A stretch of DNA of 32,000 bases from Deltaproteobacteria bacterium (GCA_030272815.1 JAJSZT010000012.1:1-32000), one strand, 5' to 3'; shown: positions 1 to 7,467, counted from the stretch's first letter. Made by a program: numbers and translations. The notes: generated by a model not told the origin, from the sequence alone.

Positions 1-225
1 CCAAAAGAATTTCTAATATCGCTTGCAAGGAAATCAAAGTCAAATCGATTGAGGGCGGACCTGGTTCCGCCACACGGCGCTACCAGCAAGCAAGGGCCGG
101 ATTACAACGGCAGGTTAACCCGTTTTGTGAGGAAAAATTGGGATGTGCATACAGCAAGGAATAATTCGAAAAGCCTGAACAGGGCTTTTGTACGCCTTGA
201 AGAATTTAAATCTGCAATACCATAA
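1..225 (+). CDS. 3' end of an unrecognised gene (74 codons visible)
   Basis: Frame 1 is open from the window edge to a TAA at 223-225. The visible tail is basic and includes the stretches NRLRADLVPP, GPDYNGRLTRFVRKNW and SLNRAFVRLEEFK. I do not recognise the family. The regular codon use and length without stops suggest a real C-terminus rather than chance. The gene is convergent with nrdJ, and the 131 bases between them show no clear terminator. Confidence 0.45.
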   Translation, partial: PKEFLISLARKSKSNRLRADLVPPHGATSKQGPDYNGRLTRFVRKNWDVHTARNNSKSLNRAFVRLEEFKSAIP

Positions 226-356
226 CTGGGAGCATGAACTGTGGGGCAGAGCACAATAGACAAAATGGAAACCGTGCAGCCTCATGGCGTGCTTTCATGG
301 TTTTCGCAATGACTCGAATATATTGAGATCGTAGCTTGGGTGCCGCTTAGCAGAAC

Positions 357-2525
357 TTAACTGCATTTTGTGAATCCACAGGAACGGCAAATTATGCAGC
401 CCTCTTCATGTGACATTATCCCGCCGCATTCCGGGCATACACACAGCATGGTTTTTCTCTCAACAAAATCAGAATTGGTCAATTTCTTCAAAACCTGTGC
501 AATTGCATCAGGACAGGAAAGAACCATTTTGCCATCTTGCCATGCAGGAGAGGGACACCGAATGCCTGTAAGCTGCTTTATGACAGCATCTATCTTTACG
601 CCTGACCGTAATGCAAGAGAAATCAAGCGGCCAGCGGCTTCTATCTGGGATGATGCGCAACCGCCGGTTTTTCCCATCTGAGCAAAAACCTCACACATTC
701 CTTTCTGGTCTGAGTTGATGGTAACGTAAAGCTTTCCGCAGCCCGTGCTTATTCTTTCTGTAACACCATATGTACGTTCCGGCCTGGGCCTGGGGGCAAT
801 TTTTACAGAAAGACCTTTTCCGTTACCGATACTCATAGCCTGGCCGCTGCGGCTTCCATCTCTATAAATGGTTACGCCCTTACAACCGCTCCTGTAAGCA
901 AGGCTATATACTTTTTCTACATCATTTATTGTGGCATCAGCAGGAAAGTTCACTGTTTTTGAAACAGCATTATCCGTATATTTCTGAAAAGCAGCCTGCA
1001 TCTTTATATGCCACTCAGGAGAAATATCATGAGCTGTTCTAAATAATCTTTTTATATGATCAGGAACCGCATCTATTTGTTGAACAGAACCGGTTCTCGC
1101 TGTTTCTTCTGCAAGCTCCTTGCTGTAAAATCCTTCGGCTTTGGCCTTTTTAATAAACAGTGGATGCATCTCGTGAAGTGATTTTCCATCCAGCACTCGC
1201 CTTACATATGCTACTGCGAAAACAGGCTCAATGCCGCTGGATGTGCCTGCAATAATACTTATTGTACCTGTTGGAGCAATTGTGGTGGTTGTAGCATTTC
1301 TCATATATGGAGTTGAAGGGTTATCAAAGGCGCTTTCTTTGTAATAAGAAAAATTTCCACGCTTTTCAGCCAGGGCCGCAGAAGCCTCTCTTGATTCCTG
1401 CGATATAAAAGACATAATATCTTCGGCCTGTAAAACAGCCTCACCTGAATCATAGGGTATTCCCAGTTTTATCAACATGTCGGCAAATCCCATCACACCA
1501 AGCCCTATCTTTCTTGTACCTTTGCTCATTTTCTCGATGCGTGAAAGAGGATATTTATTTGCATCTATGACATTATCAAGAAAATGAACTGCTGAATGAA
1601 CTGTTTTTTTAAGCCGCTTCTTATTAACGGTATTTTTGGTTACCATATTTGAAAGATTAATTGAGCCCAGTGTACACGACTCGTAAGGCAAAAGCGGCTG
1701 TTCTCCGCAAGGATTTGTCGCCTCAATTTCTCCCAGAAGAGGAGTGGGATTATTTTCATTTATACGATCAATAAATATTATTCCCGGCTCTCCGGTTTGC
1801 CATGCTGAACTAACCATCATATTAAATATATGCTTAGCGGAAATGCGCTTAACAACCAGGCCCGTCCGTGGATTGATAAGATCATAATCCGAATCTTTTT
1901 CAAGCGAATCCATGAATGTTTTGTCCAGAACAACCGATATATTGAAATTGTTTAATCTGGTGGGATCGTTTTTTGACTCAATAAAGGCTTCTATGTCTGG
2001 GTGGTCCACCCTGAGAACACCCATATTAGCCCCTCTTCGGGTACCACCCTGCTTGACGGTCTCGGTTGCAACATCAAAAACATTCATAAATGAAATGGGA
2101 CCGCTTGAAATTCCTGCTGTTGACAAGACAACATCCTTTTCCGGACGGAGACGAGAAAATGAAAATCCAGTACCACCCCCGCTTTTATGAATCATGGCAG
2201 TATGTTTCAATGTTTCAAAAACGCTCTCAATTGAATCTTCCACAGGAAGAACAAAACAAGCGGCCAACTGTCCGAGGCGCCTTCCTGCATTCATAAGGGT
2301 TGGAGAATTGGGTATAAACCACAGGTTGGTCAATAACTGCATAAAAGTTTTTTCAGTCTTATTAACATTGGCTTTAGGATCAAATATCTTATCTGCAGCG
2401 GCAATGCTCTTTGCTACCCTTGTAAATAATTCCTCTGGTGTTTCAATAATATTACTATTGCTGTCTTTTTTCAGATACCTCTTTTCCAATACAAACATTG
2501 CATTTTTTGAGAGAGAGATAGTCAT
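357..2525 (-). CDS. nrdJ: Vitamin B12-dependent (class II) ribonucleoside-diphosphate reductase NrdJ
   Basis: It reduces ribonucleotides to deoxyribonucleotides with adenosylcobalamin as radical source, so it needs neither oxygen nor a second subunit. Using the start at 2525 (722 aa), the active-site set is visible: C90 and C284 match the redox pair, and N271-P-C273-G-E275 matches the N-x-C-x-E motif carrying the thiyl cysteine. The 11-residue spacing from C273 to C284 is the family spacing. Near the C-terminus are a TSCPD-type region ([11 protein letters not shown]) and a zinc-ribbon tail (CPECGG ... CRSCGF). The frame extends to an ATG at 2588, but only the ATG at 2525 has a good Shine-Dalgarno (GAGG, 7 nt upstream). 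This start also removes the overlap with coaD. It is probably co-transcribed with coaD. Confidence 0.95.
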   Translation of the reverse strand: MTISLSKNAMFVLEKRYLKKDSNSNIIETPEELFTRVAKSIAAADKIFDPKANVNKTEKTFMQLLTNLWFIPNSPTLMNAGRRLGQLAACFVLPVEDSIESVFETLKHTAMIHKSGGGTGFSFSRLRPEKDVVLSTAGISSGPISFMNVFDVATETVKQGGTRRGANMGVLRVDHPDIEAFIESKNDPTRLNNFNISVVLDKTFMDSLEKDSDYDLINPRTGLVVKRISAKHIFNMMVSSAWQTGEPGIIFIDRINENNPTPLLGEIEATNPCGEQPLLPYESCTLGSINLSNMVTKNTVNKKRLKKTVHSAVHFLDNVIDANKYPLSRIEKMSKGTRKIGLGVMGFADMLIKLGIPYDSGEAVLQAEDIMSFISQESREASAALAEKRGNFSYYKESAFDNPSTPYMRNATTTTIAPTGTISIIAGTSSGIEPVFAVAYVRRVLDGKSLHEMHPLFIKKAKAEGFYSKELAEETARTGSVQQIDAVPDHIKRLFRTAHDISPEWHIKMQAAFQKYTDNAVSKTVNFPADATINDVEKVYSLAYRSGCKGVTIYRDGSRSGQAMSIGNGKGLSVKIAPRPRPERTYGVTERISTGCGKLYVTINSDQKGMCEVFAQMGKTGGCASSQIEAAGRLISLALRSGVKIDAVIKQLTGIRCPSPAWQDGKMVLSCPDAIAQVLKKLTNSDFVERKTMLCVCPECGGIMSHEEGCIICRSCGFTKCS

Positions 2526-2559
2526 TTTTTCATCCTCGGTTGCTTCCTTCAGAACATGG

Positions 2560-3060
2560 CTATTCATCGGCAGAAGAGATGAAACCAAATTTCTCTTTTA
2601 ATTTCCGGCTTACTACCGGAGGCACCATGCCATTGATGTTGCCGCCAAAACTTGCGGCTTCTTTTATTATGGATGAGCTGATAAAAATCCACCTGAGGCC
2701 AGTCATAAGAAAAACAGTTTGAATTTCCCTGTTAAGCTTGCGGTTCATCAGAGCCAGTTGAAACTCATATTCAAAATCAGACACGGCCCGCATTCCGCGC
2801 AGTATTGCGACGGCGTTCCTCTTTTTTGCATAATCGACAAGTAGCCCATCAAAAACATCTATTTCAACGTTAGAATCTCTGTTTAAGCTTGTTTCTATCA
2901 TTTCCTTCCGCTCTTCAACAGTAAACAAACATTTTTTTGCCGGATTACGCAATATTGCTACAATAATTCTGTCAAAAATCTTAAGACCTCTTTCTACAAT
3001 ATCTACATGACCGTTTGTAACAGGGTCAAATGAACCGGGATATATGGCTGTTCTTTCCAT
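2560..3060 (-). CDS. coaD: Phosphopantetheine adenylyltransferase CoaD
   Basis: It catalyses the fourth step of coenzyme A synthesis, joining ATP and 4'-phosphopantetheine to give dephospho-CoA in the cytoplasm. The protein is 166 aa, the usual size. The N-terminal nucleotidyltransferase motif YPGSFDPVTNGH (residues 7-18) holds the (T/H)xGH signature. Further on are AILRGMRAVSDFEYE and the C-terminal FISSSIIKE segment typical of bacterial CoaD. The stretch MTGLRW before ISSS differs from the commoner MP-x-x-E/W-Y form but keeps the pattern. It lies between rsmD and nrdJ on the same strand, and rsmD-coaD adjacency is common in bacteria. Confidence 0.95.
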   Translation of the reverse strand: MERTAIYPGSFDPVTNGHVDIVERGLKIFDRIIVAILRNPAKKCLFTVEERKEMIETSLNRDSNVEIDVFDGLLVDYAKKRNAVAILRGMRAVSDFEYEFQLALMNRKLNREIQTVFLMTGLRWIFISSSIIKEAASFGGNINGMVPPVVSRKLKEKFGFISSADE

Positions 3061-3131
3061 TGATTCTCAATCCTTTGATTTAACTTAGTGCTCTAATTCG
3101 TTAATTCGATAACGTATTTTTTTATATTGTT

Positions 3132-3267
3132 TCACCGCTCGCTTCGCTCAAGACGCAAAGAACGCAGAGTTAAATATTTTTTTTTTGCTGTTGAGAGGAC
3201 GGCAAAAGAAAATAGCTTAAGCTTTTAAAAATACAATTTCTCTGCGACCTTTGCGGCTCTGCGGTGA
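3132..3267. repeat. Small inverted-repeat element between rsmD and coaD
   Basis: The ends are imperfect inverted repeats: TCACCGC with CGCAAAGAACGCAGAG on the left, and CTCTGCGACCTTTGCGG with GCGGTGA on the right. The centre holds another hairpin (TTTTGCTGT at 3183, ACGGCAAAA at 3199). The layout is that of a non-coding MITE- or REP-like element. Similar CGCAGAG-rich elements are common in delta-proteobacterial genomes; that recollection is not checked here. Confidence 0.6.
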
Positions 3268-3301
3268 TTATAAACTATCCAATTTTAATACGTTACCCTA
3301 T

Positions 3302-3871
3302 TTAAGAATACATGTACTTAGGTTTAATAAACGAAATGAGCGTTTTCCCATATTTTCTTTGATCTGCAAGTTCAAACTGCTTACAATCGCCCGGAACAGG
3401 CTCAAAAGGAGTATGCTCAACGATAATACAGGCATCCTTTCCAAGAGACCCGCTATCATAAAGATTAATCAGGCTCGGTTCTATTAAGCCCTTGTTATAA
3501 GGAGGATCCATAAAAACAAGATTAAATTTTGAATCAACTGACTTTATGCAGTTCAAATTTTTAACTATATTCCATCTGATAATTTGGGATCTGCTATCAA
3601 CCGCACACGATTGTATATTATGTTCAACTACTGATAAGGCTTTCTTATTATTGTCTATAAATACTGCTGATTTCGCCCCGCGACTCAATGCCTCAATACC
3701 GAGCGCTCCGGTTCCGGCAAACAGATCCAGAACAACCGCCCCTTTAACCAGGTAAAAAAGTATATTAAATATTGATTCACGCAACCGGTCGGCTGTCGGC
3801 CTTATTAAAGTTCCGGGTACCGTATAAAGCTTTTTCCCCTTTAACTCACCCCCTATTATTCTCAAGCCCAT
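3302..3871 (-). CDS. rsmD: 16S rRNA (guanine966-N2)-methyltransferase RsmD
   Basis: It methylates G966 of 16S rRNA during 30S assembly, using S-adenosylmethionine. The protein is 189 aa, normal for RsmD. The opening MGLRIIGGELKGKKL is typical, followed by the TRPT-like IRPTADRLRESIFNIL. The SAM-binding motif I is LDLFAGTGALGIEALSRGA, and the catalytic motif IV is FMDPPYNKG (the N6/N2 methyltransferase DPPY). There is no clear Shine-Dalgarno, but the ATG at 3871 fits the family N-terminus exactly. It stands upstream of coaD with a 241-base gap that holds a repeat element. Confidence 0.93.
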   Translation of the reverse strand: MGLRIIGGELKGKKLYTVPGTLIRPTADRLRESIFNILFYLVKGAVVLDLFAGTGALGIEALSRGAKSAVFIDNNKKALSVVEHNIQSCAVDSRSQIIRWNIVKNLNCIKSVDSKFNLVFMDPPYNKGLIEPSLINLYDSGSLGKDACIIVEHTPFEPVPGDCKQFELADQRKYGKTLISFIKPKYMYS

Positions 3872-3880
3872 GTTTTTAAT

Positions 3881-3968
3881 TTACTATACAATGGCACTTT
3901 AATCCAACAAAAAAATCAACCAGATAGCTGCCTATAAAACCGGTTGCACCAGTCAAAGCAATTTCTAT
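3881..3968 (-). pseudogene. N-terminal remnant of an NAD-dependent epimerase/dehydratase
   Basis: A short open stretch reads IEIALTGATGFIGSYLVDFF and stops soon after. TGATGFIGSYL is the Rossmann-fold nucleotide-binding start of extended short-chain dehydrogenases/NAD epimerases. No start codon is obvious and only about 28 codons remain, so it is a fragment. It directly follows the stop of a 37-codon frame and abuts the rsmD upstream region. Confidence 0.45.
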
Positions 3969-3970
3969 GG

Positions 3971-4084
3971 TTATGCCTCTTCTTCGCCATCTGCTAATTC
4001 TAACAAACGAACATCATCCAAATCAATCTCCCGACCCGCAGCACGTTTATGCATTCTTTCAGAAAGTGATAGAGATTTGAACAT
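3971..4084 (-). CDS. Small hypothetical protein, 37 aa
   Basis: ATG at 4084 to TAA at 3971 encodes a charged peptide (MFKSLSLSERMHKRAAGREI then an acidic tail ending LADGEEEA). A GAAGG stretch lies only two bases before the ATG, a poor ribosome-binding spacing. It ends two bases before the epimerase-like fragment. It may be a genuine small gene, or the start of a broken larger one. No family recognised. Confidence 0.2.
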   Translation of the reverse strand: MFKSLSLSERMHKRAAGREIDLDDVRLLELADGEEEA

Positions 4085-4140
4085 TGCCTTCACTTGCGGC
4101 TATGGAGCACCATCGGAATAAACGTCAAGTGTAAGGCATT

Positions 4141-4300
4141 GTGTGTGCGCCCGGCATGGGCGTGAGCTTATGGAGTGACCTGTCCGTCTTGGGAAGTCCA
4201 CTGTACGTGAATCCTGTTAATGTGCTGAACAGATTAACAAAAGTATTGGCCGAAGGCAAGGGCGGAATTGTGACCTTTTTTTAGGCGGTGGATTTTGGTA
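4141..4300 (+). mobile_element. Possible 5' remnant of a bacterial group II intron
   Basis: The segment begins GTGTGTGCGCCCGGCATGGG, which resembles the GUGYG-type 5' end and first domain I stem of bacterial group II introns. It continues with intron-like short stems, for example GGAAGTCCACTGTACGTGAA. No reverse transcriptase ORF, domain V hairpin or 3' end was seen nearby, so this can only be a remnant. The downstream limit is approximate. Confidence 0.35.
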
Positions 4301-4485
4301 AGGCTAATTTCTTGACAATATAGCCGTCAAAAGATATATGAGGCTTTTAGTAACCGTTTACAGTTGACGGATACGACTTTTATATAGTATAAATTTCGGA
4401 AATGAGTGATATAGCCTTGATGAACTCGTAAAAAATATTTTGGTCTGGGTTATAAAGATTAAAACAAATGAAAAGGAGGGGTTAA

Positions 4486-4737
4486 ATGAATCGTGTTATT
4501 AAACTAATTATTGCTGCCAGTTGTATTTTTTCATTGATTGCGTTTCCTGTAGCGTGTGGGGGTGATGACGTAGCAGAACATAAGGCTCCCGAAAAAAAGG
4601 CGGAGGCTAAGACCGAGGTTGAGCCTGAAGTAAAGCCAGAGCTTGAGCCTGAAGTTAAGCCAGAGGTTGAGCCTGAAGTTAAGCCAGAGCTTGAGCCAGA
4701 GGTTGAGCCAGAGGTTGAGCCTAAAGTAAAGCACTAA
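4486..4737 (+). CDS. Small lipoprotein with acidic Glu-Pro/Lys-Pro repeats
   Basis: The 83-aa protein has a signal peptide with a hydrophobic core (LIIAASCIFSLIAFPVA) and a lipobox-type cleavage site at C24 (PVAC-GG), so it should be lipid-anchored outside the inner membrane. The mature part is a low-complexity chain of PEVKPE/LEPE units, encoded by near-identical 12-18 base repeats at about 4617-4730. Such rods usually act as spacers or extended linkers; the function here is unknown. A strong Shine-Dalgarno (AAAAGGAGGGG) precedes the ATG, and a Rho-independent terminator follows at 4849-4879. It appears to be a single-gene unit. Confidence 0.7.
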   Translation: MNRVIKLIIAASCIFSLIAFPVACGGDDVAEHKAPEKKAEAKTEVEPEVKPELEPEVKPEVEPEVKPELEPEVEPEVEPKVKH

Positions 4738-4772
4738 GTAAACCGGTGGCAAAGAAAAAAGCGAAACCAAGT

Positions 4773-4830
4773 CCTTGATGCGCAAGAGATTAGTGCAGAT
4801 TGAGTAAAAAATCGTTCAATTTAGGTTAAA
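4773..4830 (+). repeat. Partial copy of the 28116-28266 palindromic element
   Basis: The stretch from CCTTGATGCGCAAGAGATT to TTTAGGTTAAA closely matches one arm of the palindrome at 28217-28274 (CCTTGCTGCGCAAGAGATT ... AAAAAATCG ... TTTAGGTTAT). The second arm is absent here. It lies just after the lipoprotein gene and before its terminator. Confidence 0.6.
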
Positions 4831-4848
4831 TAGAGAACAATAAAAAAA

Positions 4849-4879
4849 GGCGGGGTCAGCAATGACTCCGCCTTTTTTT
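4849..4879 (+). terminator. Rho-independent terminator after the lipoprotein gene
   Basis: A 10-base stem (GGCGGGGTCA with TGACTCCGCC, one G-T pair) closes a GCAA loop. It is followed by a run of T and preceded by a run of A, so it could also work on the other strand. Confidence 0.85.
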
Positions 4880-4907
4880 ATTTCCGTACAACTACTTAAA
4901 ATCACCT

Positions 4908-4953
4908 ACCACCCGTAGAACGGGTGGTTTGATGAAGACCCCTCGAAGGGGTC
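4908..4953. repeat. Double hairpin, possibly an IS200/IS605-type end
   Basis: Two tight hairpins follow each other: ACCACCCGT-aga-ACGGGTGGT (4908-4928) and GACCCCT-cga-AGGGGTC (4937-4953). Subterminal hairpins of this kind mark the ends of IS200/IS605 elements. No transposase lies here; the only related trace is the IS200-type fragment near 14837. The rest of 4738-5132 shows no gene. Confidence 0.4.
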
Positions 4954-5022
4954 TAAAAGCATCGCGATTCCTGCAGATTACAATCCAATATCAAGGACGT
5001 AGCCGTCAAGCTAAAAGGCTAT

Positions 5023-5061
5023 GAACGTCGAACATCCAACATCGAACATCGAATTTTGAAT
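5023..5061. repeat. Short tandem repeat (GAACATC units)
   Basis: About five degenerate units of the type CGAACATC/CCAACATC run in tandem, ending in GAATTTTGAATT. There is no coding frame; it lies in the gap downstream of the OmpA-like gene. Confidence 0.5.
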
Positions 5062-5132
5062 TAGGAACATGGCTGCCCAGAAAAATTTCATCTTTTTTAC
5101 TTCCCTTTCTTGGCCATATTCTTCACGAATGC

Positions 5133-5768
5133 TCAGATAGGTATGATTACAATATTCACTCTCCTATTCATAGCTTCATTTGAAGATATGGGTTGTGATT
5201 CACCGAAACCAACGATCTGTATCCTTCTTGAATCCACTCCCCTTTGCACCAAGGCGCTTTTGACCGCCTGCGCCCGTCTTTCAGACAGATCTTGATTGTA
5301 ACTTTCAGAGCCTCTTGAGTCAGTGTGACCCTCGACCCTGATTGTCGTCTGTGGGTACCTATTCAACACGTTAGCGACTCTGCCGATCTCCGCATGTGCA
5401 CCTGGTTTTAGGGTTGCCGAGTCAAAATCAAACATAACTTCAGACTGAAACGTGGCCGTCAAAACATTTTGTGTCCTCTGGATACTCGCGGCCTCACTTC
5501 CAGCCAAAGCGGCCCTCAATTCTTGCTCCTGTCTGTCCATGTATGCACCGATCTGATGACCGGAAAGACCACCCACAGCAGCCCCAATTCCTGCTCCCAG
5601 AAGAGTGGCCTCTGTATTTCTACCGATTACCTGACCCAGAATCGCCCCGCCTACTGTGCCAATTAAAGCTCCTGTTTTTGTCCCCCTTTCCTGATATGTC
5701 GGACCTGCACAGGAATAAAAACAGATCGCCAGTGCAAAACCTATAATGATTGAAATTGATTTTTTCAT
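5133..5768 (-). CDS. OmpA-family outer-membrane lipoprotein with glycine zipper
   Basis: The 211-aa protein is predicted to be anchored in the outer membrane and to bind peptidoglycan. It has a lipoprotein signal peptide with the acylated cysteine at C20 (CFYSC-AG). A glycine-zipper segment at about 33-75 is rich in GxxxG (IGTVGGAILGQVIG, GAGIGAAVGGLSG). A C-terminal OmpA/Pal domain spans about 108-210, with FDFDSATLKPGA, VEGHTDSRGS and the conserved LSERRAQAV. The layout resembles YiaD/YfiB-type proteins. A good Shine-Dalgarno (GGAGG, 7 bases before the ATG) supports the start. It appears to be monocistronic. Confidence 0.88.
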   Translation of the reverse strand: MKKSISIIIGFALAICFYSCAGPTYQERGTKTGALIGTVGGAILGQVIGRNTEATLLGAGIGAAVGGLSGHQIGAYMDRQEQELRAALAGSEAASIQRTQNVLTATFQSEVMFDFDSATLKPGAHAEIGRVANVLNRYPQTTIRVEGHTDSRGSESYNQDLSERRAQAVKSALVQRGVDSRRIQIVGFGESQPISSNEAMNRRVNIVIIPI

Positions 5769-5887
5769 TACTCAGCCTCCTTGCTTGCTCAACAGTATTG
5801 TCAAAAATTCTTTAGAAAATAACTGATGGGATTTTTGCCAAACGGTTAACTCCCTGAAAGATTCTATCCTCCCCATCCTCTTCCTCC

Positions 5888-5952
5888 TCTACATCCCTAC
5901 GTCTCTATGTCCCTACATCCCTACATCCCTACATCCCTAATACCTAATCCCT
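5888..5952. repeat. Octamer tandem repeat CTACATCC, copy 1
   Basis: Eight-base units (CTACATCC and variants such as CTATGTCC) run in tandem, three of them perfect. The run ends in a short GC palindrome (CGCCACGGGCG). A related run lies at 7322-7390 and a stub at about 17096-17115. It is non-coding, between the PIN gene's end and the OmpA gene's upstream region. Confidence 0.75.
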
Positions 5953-5982
5953 GCGCCACGGGCGGTCTCAACAACCCCTTTG

Positions 5983-6399
5983 TTAGCGCATAATAGTTTG
6001 AAATTGTATGAGAAATTCTTTGGGATTGACGATTTTAATTCCCATGTAATTTTTAACCGATTTTAAATGTTTATCCCCTGAGATTATATGTGAGCATTTT
6101 AAGGCAACAGCGCATTCAATGAACATATTATTGTCTGGGTCTTGGTCGATTATTTTTAAGGAAGGAGTTGATGCTGAAAAGATAATGTTATGCCCTTCCG
6201 AAAAAGTATTTAATAATTCTTGAAGTTCACTTTCGTTTTGCAGCCCAAGCCTTTTAAGGACTTCAACATATTCATCAATAATCTTTCTTGATAGGCAGAG
6301 TTTTATTTTTCCTTTTTTCCATAAATCAATAATTTTTTTAGGGTTGCCGCCAAAAAATGATGAGATAAAAACATTTGTATCAATAACAACTTTTATCAT
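5983..6399 (-). CDS. PIN-domain toxin (putative ribonuclease of a TA pair)
   Basis: The 138-aa protein belongs to the PIN family of metal-dependent RNases, COG1569-like. The acidic active-site set is visible: D7 (VVIDTNVF), E43 (IIDEYVEVL), D87/D89 with E95 (IIDQDPDNNMFIE) and D109 (ISGDKHL). The gene follows its partner with a 4-base ATGA overlap, the usual arrangement for translationally coupled toxin-antitoxin genes. The RNA target is unknown. It is intact, so it is likely still controlled by its antitoxin. Confidence 0.88.
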   Translation of the reverse strand: MIKVVIDTNVFISSFFGGNPKKIIDLWKKGKIKLCLSRKIIDEYVEVLKRLGLQNESELQELLNTFSEGHNIIFSASTPSLKIIDQDPDNNMFIECAVALKCSHIISGDKHLKSVKNYMGIKIVNPKEFLIQFQTIMR

Positions 6400-6641
6400 T
6401 TTTCAGCTCTAACCTTTTGGATAATTGAATCAATATCATCAGGGCCGAACCCTTGCTTTTTGATTTTTGTTCCTATTCGGCTCCAGAGGTCATCAATATA
6501 GGAGCCAATGTCTCTATTTTTCACATAACCTTCGAGTAGTTCCCTTACAATTTCACTTACATTTTTCCCTTCAGCTTTGGCAAAATTGCCAACCTTGTTT
6601 TTGAGGGCCGGATCAATGCGGACAATCATTTGTGTTGTCAT
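6396..6641 (-). CDS. Ribbon-helix-helix antitoxin partner of the PIN toxin
   Basis: The 81-aa protein begins with a DNA-binding ribbon-helix-helix (QMIVRIDPALKNKV then KNVSEIVRELLEGYV, residues 4-39). Its C-terminal half is charged and probably binds the toxin. It is the first gene of the pair and overlaps the toxin start by 4 bases. A Shine-Dalgarno (AAGGAGAT) precedes the ATG. A short palindrome at 6660-6681 lies just upstream and is a good candidate for autoregulation. Confidence 0.85.
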   Translation of the reverse strand: MTTQMIVRIDPALKNKVGNFAKAEGKNVSEIVRELLEGYVKNRDIGSYIDDLWSRIGTKIKKQGFGPDDIDSIIQKVRAEK

Positions 6642-6659
6642 ATGACATCTCCTTGCATG

Positions 6660-6681
6660 ATATATTATATTAACAATATAT
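6660..6681. promoter_or_regulatory. Candidate operator of the PIN/RHH pair
   Basis: An inverted repeat ATATATT-N8-AATATAT sits 18 bases upstream of the antitoxin start. The AT-rich sequence may also hold the -10 box. The operator role is inferred from the RHH neighbour. Confidence 0.5.
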
Positions 6682-6739
6682 ACGACAGCAAGAGGAAGTC
6701 AAGCGAAATGAGTGTCCCAAGTAGCTCCATAAAAATTGC

Positions 6740-6845
6740 TATAGATTTTCAGATAAATAATTTCACTGCGTTATCAGTCGTCGACGTATAACTAATACGC
6801 CTTCCTCCTTCTGGCCTTGTGAAATTAATTATCTGAAAGTCTATA
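6740..6845. repeat. 106-bp MITE, copy 1
   Basis: Terminal inverted repeats of about 27 bases (TATAGATTTTCAGATAAATA at the left, matching TTAATTATCTGAAAGTCTATA at the right) enclose a core with GTCGTCGACG. A second copy of exactly the same length lies at 23455-23560 and differs at only two positions. Both ends are TATA, consistent with a TA-type target. No ORF inside. Confidence 0.9.
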
Positions 6846-6865
6846 TTGATTTTAAGATAGGAATT

Positions 6866-6903
6866 TTGTAATCATAGCATCATAAACGATTACATGATTA
6901 CAA
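6866..6903. promoter_or_regulatory. Candidate operator of the second RHH gene
   Basis: A perfect 10-base inverted repeat (TTGTAATCAT ... ATGATTACAA) ends at the Shine-Dalgarno AAGGAGG. An additional CGATTAC direct copy lies inside. It probably binds the RHH protein encoded directly downstream. Confidence 0.6.
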
Positions 6904-6913
6904 GGAGGCTGTC

Positions 6914-7159
6914 ATGGTGCGTACACAAATTCAATTAACCGAAGAGCAGATGCGAAAGATAAAAGAGCTTTCTCTTTCCAGTCATGAATCTGTTGCAGCG
7001 CTAATCCGCAAGGCTGTCGATCAATTTTTTGTGACCGGAAAACCTGATCGCTCAACCCTTTACAGGCAAGCCGGGTCTATAGTCGGGAAATATAAAACGG
7101 AATTATCTGACATATCGGTCGAGCATGATCGTTATCTTGAGGAGGCTTTTGGATCATGA
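6914..7159 (+). CDS. CopG/RHH-type antitoxin, orphaned
   Basis: The 81-aa protein starts with MVRTQIQLTEEQMRKIKELS and continues SVAALIRKAVDQFF, a ribbon-helix-helix DNA-binding fold typical of VapB-like antitoxins. The C-terminal half (LYRQAGSIVGKYK ... HDRYLEEAFGS) is a usual toxin-binding tail. A strong Shine-Dalgarno (AAGGAGG) lies 5 bases before the ATG. Its stop overlaps the start of a VapC-type reading frame by ATGA, but that toxin is cut off after 35 codons, so this antitoxin has no working partner here. Confidence 0.82.
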   Translation: MVRTQIQLTEEQMRKIKELSLSSHESVAALIRKAVDQFFVTGKPDRSTLYRQAGSIVGKYKTELSDISVEHDRYLEEAFGS

Positions 7160-7263
7160 ACGTTTTTGTAGATACTTCAGGGCTTTTTGCACTGCTGGTT
7201 CAAAATGACCATATGCACATCAGGGCAAGAGAAAATTTTAGCTGCTTTGCCGAAGGAAATTAA
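7156..7263 (+). pseudogene. Truncated VapC-type PIN toxin (first 35 codons)
   Basis: The frame reads MNVFVDTSGLFALLVQNDHM, the N-terminal strand of a PIN domain with its first catalytic aspartate (D6), then ENFSCFAEGN and a stop. A full VapC is about 130-140 aa, so most active-site residues are missing. The stop falls where sequence homologous to an S23-gene 3' end begins, indicating a recombination junction. Confidence 0.75.
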
Positions 7264-7315
7264 CTTATTTTTCGTTGTAAACTTCCGATTAACGCATTTA
7301 ACATCTTCCTCACTC
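7261..7315 (-). pseudogene. 3' fragment of a four-helix-bundle (S23) gene
   Basis: Read on the minus strand this gives KMLNALIGSLQRKIS then a stop, identical at the protein level to the C-terminus of the S23-type gene at 7948. Only about 18 codons remain; upstream it runs into octamer repeats. Confidence 0.7.
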
Positions 7316-7321
7316 TACTTT

Positions 7322-7390
7322 CCTATATCTCTACATCCCTACGTCCCTAAGTCCCTATGTCCCTGCATCCCTAATCCCTATATCCCTACG
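7322..7390. repeat. Octamer tandem repeat CTACATCC, copy 2
   Basis: Eight-base units (CTACATCC, CTACGTCC, CTAAGTCC, CTATGTCC, CTGCATCC) run in tandem and end in the palindrome CGCCGCAGGCG. The organisation is the same as at 5888-5952. Confidence 0.75.
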
Positions 7391-7399
7391 CCGCAGGCG

Positions 7400-7422
7400 C
7401 TCAATCCCTTATTCATCAGGTC
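7400..7422 (-). repeat. Eroded CRISPR repeat, distal copy
   Basis: On the minus strand it reads GACCTGATGAATAAGGGATT then GAG. This shares the GACCTGA core and the AAGGGATTG 3' part with the array repeats at 8357-8464, in the same orientation. The 23-base sequence is identical to 7885-7907. The 5' part of the repeat is not conserved. Confidence 0.5.
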
Positions 7423-7467
7423 TCAGTTTCAGAGGTATTACGAATTTAATTCGGTTATTGCAACAGT

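Noticed and set aside
370-681. 103-codon plus-strand frame
   Set aside because: It lies fully antisense to the conserved C-terminal part of nrdJ and has no recognisable protein.
2526-2588. Longer start for nrdJ
   Set aside because: No ribosome-binding site, and it overlaps coaD; the ATG at 2525 has GAGG at good spacing.
4531-4785. 84-codon minus-strand frame rich in Leu-Trp/Leu-Asn repeats
   Set aside because: It is the reverse-strand shadow of the repeat-coding lipoprotein gene; repeats keep both strands open.
5963-5990. GTCTCAACAACCCCTTTG as a further eroded CRISPR repeat
   Set aside because: It shares only the first few bases with the repeat and lacks the GACCTGA part; similarity is too weak.
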